Part shown: positions 10,501-20,817 of the stretch, in pieces
Layout of the letters: every line of letters begins with the position of its first letter
Numbering within the stretch: position 1 is the first letter of the stretch
DNA from: Protostelium mycophagum
Taxonomy: Eukaryota; Evosea; Variosea; Protosteliida; Protosteliaceae
DNA length: 37,375 nucleotides
Assembly: GCA_002081555.1 (NCBI GenBank)
Contig: MZNV01000417.1
Location: 1 to 37,375 of the forward strand
Direction: 5' to 3'
Notes under the pieces: model-generated
Told to the model about the DNA's origin: nothing
The model's database searches: none
Seen by the model: only the letters and a program-made list of their open reading frames with translations
Position numbers and translations under genes: made by a program

Positions 10501-13121
10501 AACGGTGGGGGTGTTGACGGGGTTGATCTTCTGAACATAAGCCTCGATGTATCTGGTCATGTTGTTCTTGTACAAAAACTTGGTCATGTCGTCGACAAAT
10601 CCGTGGAGGTCACAGACGATGATGAAGGGGAGTTGGTCGGCTAACTTGGCCTCCTTGAGGAATTCCTTGATCTTGGCGGCATCGTAAAACTTGGACTCGC
10701 GGACCATTCTCTCGACTTCGCGGAATTGTCCGGTCTTGGCGGCGGCCTCGATGTACTTGTTGTGGACCACTGGGTCTTGGGAAGTGTTGACCTGAGATCC
10801 AAGGTAGAAAAAGAGACCTTCGTAGCTCTTAAACTGCTCGAAAAGCTCCACGACCTTGGCGGGACCGAGTTGCTCAGAGTACTTGGAGCAGACTTGTACG
10901 ACGATTTGGAGGTTCTGTCTAATGTTGAGTCTCAGCAAGTTTCTGAGGACCTCGATGGAGTCTTCGACGGAGAGGCGGGAGAAGTAGTTGACCAAAAAGT
11001 CAGGCTGGAAGGCCTGAGTGTTGGTGAGGACTCTCTTAATGTCGTTGATGTCTGTGTAGTGGTCAAGAGCTCTCTGCATCAGTCCGGCCTTCTCGCAGAG
11101 TGTTCCGATGCGGGCGCGGTCGTAGTGGCTGAACATGTTGTTGGCCAAGATGGCGTCGGCCACGGCGGGTGCGGAGATGAGGTTCATCTCCAACAACTTG
11201 GTCTGGAGTGCGGCGTCTTGGGGTCTGTTCTCCTTTAAGACCTCGAGGAGAAGAGAGGTGGTCTGTTGGATCATTCCCTTTCTCATAAAGGTGTCTACGA
11301 CGGCGTTGACGTCGATAAGAGGACCTCCCTGAGCGTTGACGAGGTTGGCGGCGAAGGCGGAGGCGGCGTCAGGGTTGACTTGGACCAAGTTGTTGAGAAG
11401 TTGCTTCCAGTCGGGAGAGAAGGAGACCTTCTGACAGTAGGGGACGATCTTGTCGTACTGGGCAGTCTCGGCGAACAACATGACGACCTTAGGGTGTGTT
11501 CCGGCACGGTAGTAGACGGTCAGGGCGAGCTTGGGGTCGACTTGTCTGACCATATCTCCGAGCTCCTCGGAGCATCCGAGCTTGTCCTCAGAGAGCCACT
11601 TCTCCACGAGTTCCACTCTCTTCTGCAAGAGGACGGGTCTGGCGAGCTCTACGGTCTCGGCGGCGTTGAGCTTTCCCTTCTCCAACAAGACTCCAAAGTA
11701 CTGGAGAATGGGTGCGGGTTGTCCTGGTTGCTGTGGCAACTGCTGGAACATCTGTATGGTCTTGGGTGTTCTCAGAATGCCCTGTGGGGATTCTGCGGCG
11801 ACCTTGGCTGCCTCCTTGATCTGTCCACTCTGGAATAATCTGTTGAATTGGTTCTGGAACAAGTCCTCAGCTCCAGGCAAGTTGTTTCTGGAGGCCAACT
11901 TGATGGCCAATTCATAATTGTTGAGGTTGTTGCAAACATAAGGTACGAGGTTCTGCTCATCAATGGTGAGGAGCAACACTCTTCCCTTCTTGTCGACACC
12001 CAAAATACCTCCAGTCTGGTTGTGTGCAGCGGTGACAAAAATAGTGTCAGACGAGATACGGTTTCTGTAGATGAGTGTCCCGGTCTCAAGGTCAAAAAGT
12101 TGTGCGTATCCAAATTTGGTGACGAGGTAGATGATGTTGTACTTTGTAGAAATCTGCATGGCAACTGGGAAATCGGCGGCAGCCTCAGGGGGTGAAAAAA
12201 CGTCAACAGCTCTCTTCTGGAAAGCAGGGCTGTCGTCAGCCTTGGCGACCTCGATGATGTAGAGCTAATGTTCATGAATAAAGGATCCGGAGAAATGGCG
12301 GGAAAAACTCACCTTGAACTCGGTCGCGGTTCTCTTGGCAAAAGTAAAGAGGGTGGATGGCTTTGTGGCTCCATCTACAACGTAATTTCCAAAAGCGCAA
12401 GCGTGACCCTCAATAGCCTGACTGACCTTCTTCTCAGTCGAGTAGAGCTGCATGGCTCCCGCAATGCGTCCATCTCTCTGTGCGATACCGACAACGCACA
12501 ACCATTTTTGATCATCGTCAGTCTTGTAGTTAATGATTTGGCAGTCAGCAAGAGAGGCGTGACGATCAAAGACCTTGACGGGCTCTGATTGGCCCTCTAA
12601 AGCCCAGTGGTAAGCAGCTGTTCCGGTGACCAAAGCGATGGTAGAGGTAGAGATCCACCGCCAGTAAACGACGGGTTCAGGTGCATTGTAAGACTTGAGT
12701 TTGGCCTTCTGGTCCAAGTTGAAGATCTGCAGGGTGTTTCCGGCTGTAAAAGCTCAGAAGAGAGGGTCACGATTAAAAAAGAAATGTGACTCACCCTTAA
12801 GTGCGATAATGTTCTGAGTTGGGTGCTGAATAGCACTGTCTGCAGTAATGGGTCTGCGAACAACGTTACCAGGGTTTTGCATATCGATAATGGCGATCTG
12901 TGACTTCTGCTCGGGGGTGGCAGCTACCTCTCTGACCACAACGTAACGGTCAGACTCCATCGTCAGCGTGGCAAAACCGATGGCAGCAGGGTTAATGCCC
13001 AGAGCGGGCAACTGAGAGGATTAAGCCAGGTATTGCGAAAAGAATGTGGAGATCTGTAGAGAATTGAATAGGGTGTTACCTGCAGGACCTCCTGGAATCT
13101 AATAGGCAGTTGCTGTGCCAT
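7525..13121 (-). CDS. chcA: clathrin heavy chain
   Basis: Coat protein that forms triskelia for endocytosis and Golgi-endosome traffic; about 1714 residues, slightly longer than usual. Exons from the 5' end: 13080-13121, 12795-13011, 12313-12743, 10112-12264, 9778-10066, 9430-9729, 8947-9387, 8567-8902, 7720-8509, 7525-7670; phases agree throughout. The start [14 protein letters not shown] is typical. The N-terminal propeller (about 1-330) includes [19 protein letters not shown]. It is followed by the alpha-helical linker and the heavy-chain repeats, with hallmarks such as [20 protein letters not shown] and LFFYLGS. The trimerisation region is followed by an unusually long tail rich in Gly, Gln, Phe and Tyr (repeats like [18 protein letters not shown]). 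Codon use is strongly biased, with synonymous third-position G/C, as expected for high expression. Shares a 422-bp divergent region with the RBM39 gene. Confidence 0.97.
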
Positions 13122-13543
13122 GATGTATGAATAAGCGCCGAAAAAAAGTAACTGAATTAATGGATGAGCACGAATCAGGACCCTCTTTATGAGATCACTT
13201 TCACGAGCACCTACCTATATAATAATACACCGATTGAGTGTGTCTACCCTTGTGACGTGTTGGGTGGTGTTGGGCTTGGCGCTTGTGCTAAAGTCGTGTT
13301 CCTTCCGAAGAAGAATATTGTCTACATTATTCAAGCGTCTCTCCCGCATTTTTGCCTTTTCAGGAAGGTTTACACAGTGAAAACTCGCAAACGTCGACAA
13401 ATGTCCTCATTTCCAACCGTTCGACCTGTTTTTCAGTGTTTTGCGGCGTCACCCCGCCTTCTTTACGAAGAAATGTAGACAACAACAAACACCGACTGTA
13501 TCGAGGACATTTCGGAGGACATCGTTGAGAAACAGGAACAGAG
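13122..13543. promoter_or_regulatory. divergent promoter region of clathrin and RBM39 genes
   Basis: This 422-bp segment lies between two head-to-head housekeeping genes. A 104-codon plus-strand open frame starts at 13164, but its translation resembles no family and it has no splice support. The segment is best read as shared regulatory DNA and 5' UTR. Confidence 0.45.
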
Positions 13544-15575
13544 ATGGCGGATCTTGATGTGGAAGCCTTATTTGAGGCTAGAGCTAAGGTGAGAATTCTC
13601 GACCATTTTCAATTCAACTAAATGGATGAACAGCGGTGGGCATCATCATCTCGTAAGAATGTGTCATTTGACACATGATGTTATGTATAAATACTGATAC
13701 TTTATTTTCGTAGGGTCAGGACGTGAATGAGATCATACAAGCGGCCCCTGTGGCGCAGGCACCCGTTCCCCAACCGACTCCCAAAGCAGAAGTTAAGGAA
13801 GAAGTGAAGGATGACTCCAGAAAGTGAGTTAATTTGATGAATATCTGAATTGAAATGAGGCTAAATGTCTTGTAGGAGACATAGATCATCTGAAAGGTCT
13901 CCTCGAAGATCAAGCAGATCAAGGTATGTTTTATTATCAACCATATTATGCTTTCATTCCTAATTTTGACATCTAATTTTCAACAGGCACTCCGAAGGTA
14001 GCAGCAGACATGATGAAAGAGATAGGGATAGAGACAGAGAAAGAAGGTCCGACAGAGATAGAGACCGGGACAGAAGTGATAGAGATCGTGATCGTGACAG
14101 AGATAGAGAAAGAAGATCAGATAGGGACAGAGATAGAGACAGAGATTACAGGGATCGAGACAGAGATCGTGATCACCGAAGGTAATTTAATAATTGATGG
14201 GGTGAATTTCTGAATAAAGTAGGGACAGAGACTATGATAGAGATAGAAGGCATAGAGATCCAGAAGAGGAAAGAAAGGATCGTGAGAGAAGAGAACGTGA
14301 GAGAATGAGAGAGGAACAGAGGAAAAAGGAGACCAACATGACTCAAGAGGAGAGAGAAGCTGTTGAGTTGGATAGAGATGCCAGAACTGTTTTTGCCATG
14401 AACTTACCAACGAGAGCTGATGAGGACGATCTCATTCGACATTTCGAAAAGGCTGGTCCAGTTAGAGACATCAGACTCATCACTGACAGAAATTCGAGGA
14501 GGTCCAAAGGGTAATGAGATTTTTTTCTACAAAAATTCTGATCTGCTGCAGTTTTGGATACATCGAGTTCTACGATAGACAGAGTGTGCCTGCTGGACTC
14601 AAACTCAACGGAAGTCAGCTTATGGGACAATCTCTCATGGTCCAACAGACCTTTGTGGAGAAGAGCAGAATGCAGACACTCTCTGCACCCATCATCCAAC
14701 CCACTCGTATTTACGTTGGTAACCTGAATTTAGACCTCTCAGAAGAAGACCTCAAGGCTGTCTTCGGCCCTTTTGGAGAAGTGGAATATGTTAACTTGCA
14801 CGTCGATCCTGAGACCAACAAATCCATGGGTTTCGCCTTCATCCAGTGAGTTTTCACTGAAATTTCTCTTACGTAACATTTACTCACCATAACGACAGGT
14901 TCAGAAGGCCAGACGACGCGAAGAAGGCCATGAACACGATGAATGGATATGAAATCGCGGGAAGACAGATCAAAGTTGGTCTCGTCAACGAAACACCCAG
15001 AGCCTCATCTGGTGGTGGTGGCGGTGGTCCCCGCTCCGCACCCGGGCCCAGGGAAGCCAGAGACTTGCACTCCAACGATCCCCTGGACGACGAAGGTGAC
15101 ATTTTATTTCTATTTGATTTTATTGACAAGTTGTAGAGGACGGTATCACTTTGAACGCCCACTCTAGAGCTTCTTTGATGGCCAAGTTGCAGAGAGGAGG
15201 AGCTATTAATCACGAGCCACAGACAGTGGCTTACTCTGGCCCTTGTGTGCTTCTCAAGAACATGTTTGACCCCGCCAGGTGACATATCCCCCTCTATATT
15301 TTCGCTCATTTTATTTCAGTGAGACTGCTCCCGACTGGGACATTGAGATTAAGAACGATGTGAGGGAGGAGTGTTCTAAATTTGGAAGCATCATGCACAT
15401 TGCTATAGAGAAGGACTCTCAAGGATTTGTGTACATCAAGTTTGGATCGACACCTGCAGCACAGAACGCCATAAATGCACTTAACGGGAGGTGGTTCTCT
15501 GGAAAGCAGATCTCCGCCTCATTTATTACCGAGAGAAGGTACCACGACAAGTTCCCAGAGGCCATCCCCAAATAA
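13544..15575 (+). CDS. RBM39/CAPER-type splicing factor (CC1 family)
   Basis: Nuclear splicing factor that works with U2AF65 and SF3B1 at the 3' splice site; 524 residues, close to human RBM39 (530). Exons: 13544-13588, 13714-13823, 13876-13923, 13987-14181, 14223-14510, 14552-14845, 14899-15095, 15137-15278, 15320-15575. Order: short acidic N-terminus, Arg/Asp/Glu/Ser-rich region (about 40-150, e.g. RDRDRERRSDRDRDRDRS), RRM1 (about 183-255, RTVFAMNLP), RRM2 (about 279-354, RIYVGNLNL, GFAFIQF), Gly-rich linker, then a U2AF-homology motif domain (about 425-515) with DWDIEIKNDVREECSKFG and NGRWFSGKQISASF. Intron 1 is 125 nt, about three times the local norm, and contains a splice-competent 19-nt microexon described separately. 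No canonical AATAAA follows; AATAAT overlaps the stop region. Confidence 0.93.
13635..13653 (+). other. candidate 19-nt poison cassette exon in RBM39 intron 1
   Basis: Within the long first intron, AACAG at 13630-13634 and CTC/GTAAGAA at 13651-13660 flank a 19-nt segment. This divides the intron into pieces of 46 and 60 nt, both typical here. Inclusion shifts the frame and brings TGA at 13728-13730 into frame twelve codons after Lys15. A short inverted repeat (GTGTC...GACAC, 13660-13673) sits just downstream of the donor. Confidence 0.45.
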
Positions 15576-15956
15576 TAATACAAATGTCATCCTTATTCAT
15601 CTCTTACTTTGCCCTTTTTGACATCTGGGTTAGTCGAGAGATCTTAACAACAATCAAGCCAGTGTTCCAGCATTGAACTATCTGTGGAGACGGGCTATTT
15701 TCAGGTCAAGTGTTTTCTTCCGTCTGTGTGGGAGAAAGATCATCCTCCGACTTGATGCAAAGATCCAAGGCCTTTTGGAAAATGCGGGGTGCATTGTTGT
15801 ACATTCAAACAGTAATTGATTTCAAATTCATTTGTTCAAAGATACTAAAGAAACGAATAATGGTTTTGCAACTCCACAATTAGAAGTTTATTGCTTTGTG
15901 GATTGAGACTGGCACAACGCCAGGCTCTACTTGTGGTGTCTCCATCTGTCATCATG
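15576..15956. other. convergent intergenic region
   Basis: This is 381 bp between the 3' ends of the RBM39 (+) and CTU1 (-) genes. It contains the reverse AATAAA at 15887 and no supported gene. Confidence 0.4.
15887..15892 (-). terminator. poly(A) signal of the CTU1 gene
   Basis: Reverse-strand AATAAA lies 64 bases past the CTU1 stop, which supports the recovered last exon with its zinc-ribbon motif. Confidence 0.5.
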
Positions 15957-17459
15957 TTAGCAGATTGCGAATGAAGAATGTCTGTATCTCACTTCTACCG
16001 TGACTTTGGGCTTCCCCTTGTTCAATGACTCTAGCAGCATGCAAGCCTTGCATATTGCGTTACTCGAAATATAATTGCACCGAGTGCAATTTCCTGAGAG
16101 GAATCAGCTAATTATTTCGAGGTAGGACGAATCTACAACAGCTGCAGGAATATTTCTCCACTACTTTTGTGAAGCTGATAGAGTAGTAGCAAAGCTGAGT
16201 TCTCGAAAGGTATTGTCATGCAGGATGAGTATTTGAAACCCACCTTGTTCTGGGATCTTGCTTAAAGCTTCCTGTTGAATATGCAAATTCTCCCCTGACC
16301 TTATAATATCTGCACCGAGTCAACCCCGAAATTTCGCTGAAATTTCACCTATGATGGCGCTGGGTCTGATGGCCTCCAGGTCTTTGAGGAAGTTTCTGGC
16401 GTAACCTCTGTATGCATTTGGAGAGTAAATACACTCTGTCGAAAAATAGTCGAGTTTTTTGAAGTAGGCATACATCACGATCTCCTTCTCATAAGTGTAC
16501 TTAAAGGGTTTCATACGGGGTAAGGCATCCTATAGGAATAAAAATGGTGACGTCATCACACGTGGCTGCGAGATTGAAGGTCCACACAGGGGATTTTTAT
16601 ATCTTTTGTGTTTTTTCAAAGATTGACATGATGTATACCTCAGTGCCCGTGGTGATGCTTGTGCACCTGATCAGCCTTGAGATATCTCCTCTCAACACTG
16701 TATTCATCATCATGATATCTTAAGAAAAACGGGTCACAAGAAGATTTTTTCATTTTTTGGAACAAATATCTAAAGCAAGAAAAGGACTTACAGTTTAACA
16801 ATACAGTCTCTGCGATGTCATCTGCATTATGTCCTGTAACAATCTTGTCTGCCTTCAATATCCAAGCGCCTCTGTCCAGAGCTTGTCTTCTGAACACACC
16901 GCAGAATGTACCTGAGATTTGTGAATTGTTGTTCGTGATTTTCGGTGAAGGTTTACAGTTATTCTTTAGACCAACTTTCTTCACGATGTCATCCATTGTC
17001 CAGCCATATAACTCCTCGTACGACAATATCTTCAAAGGGATCTTGTATTGTTCTTGATTTCTTTTCACAGTCTGAATACGTCAATCTCTGAATCAAATTA
17101 TAAATGTTTTCAACTTACCTCTAAAGAATCATCACGATAGCCGGTAATTCCTTCATCGATGGACAATAAGAATAATTCCAAGCCGTAATCATGTCTCTCG
17201 TTCAACAATGTCATCACTTCTGCCAAAACAGTGGAATCTGTTTTGTTTAATCATTTCAGTTTTTTTCGCTTGGTACACCTTTTCCACCAGAAGCCGCGAT
17301 GGCAACACGGTCTCCCCTCTTAAATAGTTTGTTCGTCACAATGGTCTCGTGTATTTCTTCTTCAAAGACATAATAGAAGCAAGGCTTACACATCATCTCC
17401 GCTGTCTTTGGTCGCTTGACGACGGCTTTTCCGGTCTTGCATCTGCTGCACTCCCTCAT
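15957..17459 (-). CDS. CTU1: cytoplasmic tRNA 2-thiolation protein 1
   Basis: CTU1/NCS6 adenylates and thiolates U34 of tRNA-Lys, -Glu and -Gln in the cytosol together with CTU2, using sulfur relayed by URM1. Predicted 325 residues. Exons from the 5' end: 17279-17459, 17119-17237, 16957-17071, 16792-16911, 16639-16697, 16349-16529, 16244-16309, 15957-16093. Visible motifs: N-terminal zinc cysteines C4, C7, C24, C27; PP-loop SGGKDS (57-62); [16 protein letters not shown] with paired Cys; [22 protein letters not shown]; a C-terminal zinc site [16 protein letters not shown]. The start is the first ATG in frame before CSRC; a longer TTG-initiated frame was rejected. The last two exons were found by tracking the family text IIRSGENL and CTRCNYIS, since the plain frame stops early at 16320. 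Introns 4, 5 and 7 are longer than average (94, 109, 150 nt). Confidence 0.92.
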
Positions 17460-17560
17460 TTCTGATGTGATCAAAATTCGGAAAGAAAGAAATGTTGAGT
17501 AAGTAACTGTTATCTACAAGTACGAAATATATTTAAATTCAAATCTTTTATCAGCAAATT

Positions 17561-20500
17561 TTAGTTCCATTCTGTCCCTTGAACCGAGATAAAGTTTCTG
17601 AGCATGTCCATGCCACAGTCCTTCATAACGTTAGCGTGGTTGATCAGAAAGAAGGACCTCACCGTCTTGATGGACTCTGGGTGAAACTGCACACCCTCCA
17701 CGGTGTACTTCTCGTGTCTAACTCCCATAATGATTCCATTATCTGTCTGAGATGTCGTAATGAGGGGGGTACCCTTCAGGCTCTCCACAGATGCGGCCAA
17801 ACTGTGGTATCTTATGACTGGGATGTCTTGCGGTAAGTCTTTGAAACAGCCCTTGTTGTCGTGCTTAATGGTCGATGTCTTTCCGTGTACAACTTCACCG
17901 CAGTGCTCTATTTTCCCGCCAAAAACCTGAATAGGTGAGGCCTTGTTGTAGATTGGAGGAGTTACTCACCTCAACCATGCATTCGTGTCCTAAACAGACG
18001 CCGAGGACTGGCACTTTTCCAGTAAAATGTCTGATCACGTCCGATGATATTCCAGCGTCTTTAGGCCAGCTGAATACAATCAGCTGTGTTTTTCGACCAT
18101 CTATAAGTGATTTTACAACGAGGTATCACCTGGGTCCTGGTGAAATGACGATTCTGTCGGGATTGAGCCGGATACATTCCTCCAGCGTAATCTTATCGTT
18201 TCTGATCACCGTAACCTGTCAAGATCTGTCAGAGTGAAATGTCATTTTAAGAATGACACTTACGTGTTGTCCCAACTGACATAAATACTGATACAAGTTA
18301 TATGTGAAGCTGTCATAGTTGTCAATCATCAATATCCTCTTTCCCTCCCACTGCGAGCTCTGACGTCATCAGTACACATCATCTCCATGGCGTCATCACC
18401 TCCCTACTCGGGGTCAAACTGACAAGGCGGGTGCGAGATTGGGGCTTGCTCGGGCCGTTAAAAGAGTTCAACCACCTATTGCACCATTGTAGATCCACTC
18501 CAAGTGGCTTTTTCCCCTCTCTCCTAGGCCTCACGTTCGCTTCCGCGACGTCGACAGACTACACCGGTCAGAATATTTCGCGGAGTTAAGAAGGTACCTT
18601 GGCGGTTGCGGCCATTTTATTGACCGTCTCCATGTACTCAGCGTAGGGGTCGCTGTCATAAACAATTCCTTTGACAGTCAGTTGGTATCACACGATATTA
18701 CCGCAGTCGATCACGCTAACAAACGTGGAATAATAAATGGTATACATATTGAATGAAATCACCTCCTCCCGCTTGTAGATAAGCGATACCGTCTTTGACG
18801 ACCATTGTTCTCAATGCAATACAAGTGTCGACATTTCCGTTCAGCGCGAAAACTCCGAAAGCTCCGGCGTAAACACCTCTCTTCTCTTTTTCAAGTTGAG
18901 AGATGAACTCCATCGCCTGTAAACTTGTCATTAAAATAATACATATAAAATGGTCATTATTCACTGTCTCGTTGTAGTCCGTCAAAATATATTCGTACCT
19001 TTATCTTTGGTGCTCCTGAAACAGTTCCAGCGGGGAAAATAGACCGGAAGGCGTGGAAGCCGTTGAACTCTCCTCTGAGTTTCCCCTTTACCTCAGAGAC
19101 GATGTGCATGACGTGGCTGTATCTCTCAATCCTCATCAGATGGGTCACCTGGATGATCAATGTTGTCTTCATGATGCTGTGACGTCATGTGATGACGTCC
19201 TCTGACTTTTCATATCCCGAATCAAAACACTTCTACAAATAGTAGGTCCTCACCCTGGTGCTGAGAGCCTGCGCTACCCTGTTGACATCATTTCTGCCGA
19301 GATCGACGAGCATAATATGCTCTGCCCTCTCCTTCTCATCACCTATATAACCACGTCAAACGAAATTTCGGGGAGATTTCGACCTGAATTCTCTCACCTA
19401 ACAGCTCCTTCGCGAGGGCTTCATCCTCTTCCAGGTTTGCACCTCTCATCCTTGTACCGGCAATGGGGTGATTCACCACTTCTCCGTCTGTCACCTATCA
19501 TGATGTCAAAATGTGTCAAATGGCTGTCAGATGACGTCACCTTGACGAGCAACTCTGGTGAAGAACCGACCAGTTGAAAATCTAAAAAATCGGCGTAAAA
19601 CATGTATCTTGAGGGGTTCAATGTTCTGAGCTCGTTGTAGATGTGGAAAGGGTGTACACGTGTCGGTCTCAAAACCCTCTGGGAGGGAACGCATTGTATG
19701 ATGTCGCCATCTACAATTCTCTCTTTCAGTTGGGCCACAAAACCCTGGGGGGTTAGTTTCATTTCAATGAAACGCGAGTACCTCATAACCCTCTCTCCCG
19801 ATGTTAGATTTTCCCGCCTCTTGGGGTCCTTCTTTTCTGTCTTGAGGTTCTTCATATGATTCTGAATCTACAATGCGCTCGTACAGACGCTTCAATTTTT
19901 GAGAAGCCTCTGCGTACGATTTTTTGATCTCTTCCACGTCATAATCCACCTGAGATGTTCAGATCCCAGGGACACTCAATCTACAACGACCCACCGGTAT
20001 GGGACAGAGCGTAACGAGTCGGTTACGTTTATTGACGTGATCATAATGAACGAATGATGTGCACATGACGAAGACAGATTCTGGGATTTCGAGAACGTCT
20101 TTGAGTGGATAATTCTTGGCAATGCGAGGTTCAAAGAATCGAACCGAATCATAACCAATGTAACCAAGTGGACCTCCGTTGAGGACATCTGGTTGGAGAG
20201 CATGGGCAGAGGAGACTCTCTTGTTGCCTATCATATTCTCGACAAAAGATACAGGATCGCCTGCAAGTGTCTCAAAATGAGGACTGGCTGACGTGACAGG
20301 TTGAAAACTGCGAAGATGGAATGAGAAGAGTGGCTCACCCTGATACCCATCTGTATTGTTTGGGTCACCAACCACAATCTTGTCCACAGGATCAGTGCAT
20401 ACTATGGAGTAAATCAAGTCAGCTTTTCCTTTGGCATGGAGAACGGCCTCTGCAGACTCGAGAATGAAAGACTCCTTTGCATGAGGTCTGACTCTTAAAA

Positions 20501-20682
20501 AACTAGATGATTTCAGATGTGATGTTCTAAATGGTGCTAGCCTACGTCTCGAGTGGCCCTGGAATGTTCTGTGGAATGAACATTACGAGAGGCACAACAT
20601 TAGCACCTTCTGTCTTGATGTTCTCTAACTCTAAGAACAGTTGCTCTTCAGTGGGGCTGATGGAGTCCACAACGACTGACAT
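17561..20682 (-). CDS. anthranilate synthase, fused TrpE-TrpG
   Basis: Converts chorismate and glutamine to anthranilate, the first committed step of tryptophan synthesis. About 701 residues, TrpE first, TrpG second. Exons from the 5' end: 20546-20682, 20339-20502, 19995-20260, 19782-19949, 19541-19744, 19398-19494, 19254-19342, 18999-19148, 18763-18916, 18598-18668, 18264-18359, 18130-18215, 17970-18069, 17663-17926, 17561-17620; phases agree. TrpE marks: FILES (58-62, equivalent to the LLES tryptophan feedback site), [51 protein letters not shown]. TrpG marks: [16 protein letters not shown], nucleophile in GVCLGHE, HPES. The joint is spanned by a 238-nt intron. Introns at 20261-20338 and 17621-17662 are multiples of three without stops, so retention would keep the frame. 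Para-aminobenzoate synthase is less likely because PIAGTR matches TrpE (PabB has PIKGT). Confidence 0.9.
18360..18597 (-). other. 238-nt intron at the TrpE-TrpG domain junction
   Basis: It lies exactly between the last TrpE exon (...KMAATAK) and the first TrpG exon (SSQWEGKR). It is the longest intron of its gene and more GC-rich than neighbouring introns, with a T-run in CTTTTTCCCC on the plus strand near 18509. Without splicing TrpE would stop three codons later. No known RNA family could be recognised in it. Confidence 0.6.
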
Positions 20683-20817
20683 TTTCGATGATTATGAAAA
20701 ATGGGGACTCGCTCAAGTTCCCGGCTTTGGCACGCTTTATTTCTGAATCAATTTACGTGGAAGAATTTTCGGACCACGATTCCGTGATCATCAAACATTC
20801 CAGGATCAGAGCACTAT
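20683..20817. promoter_or_regulatory. short divergent promoter region
   Basis: Only 135 bp separate the start of TrpE-TrpG (-) and the kinase-like gene (+), so control elements are probably shared or lie in transcribed DNA. No named element is visible. Confidence 0.4.

Noticed and set aside
7697-12789. Many long plus-strand open frames antisense to clathrin (up to 259 codons)
   Set aside because: They mirror the strongly biased codons of the clathrin gene, are repetitive in Val, Leu, Gly and Asp, lack splice logic and match no family.
13164-13478. 104-codon plus-strand open frame between clathrin and RBM39
   Set aside because: It lies in a shared promoter region, has no recognisable motif, no plausible poly(A) signal and no splice sites; it is probably a chance frame.
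14010-14410. Overlapping frames on both strands in the RBM39 Arg/Asp repeat
   Set aside because: Low-complexity purine repeats keep other frames open by chance; the RBM39 frame is the one that joins across introns.
17460-17474. Earlier start for CTU1 at a TTG codon (17474)
   Set aside because: The in-frame ATG at 17459 directly precedes the first zinc cysteines, as in the family.
18360-18597. A 5S rRNA or other Pol III RNA in the TrpE-TrpG linker intron
   Set aside because: Loose similarities to box-like words and a T-run were seen, but no consistent cloverleaf, 5S core or snRNA signature could be built; left as an unidentified segment.
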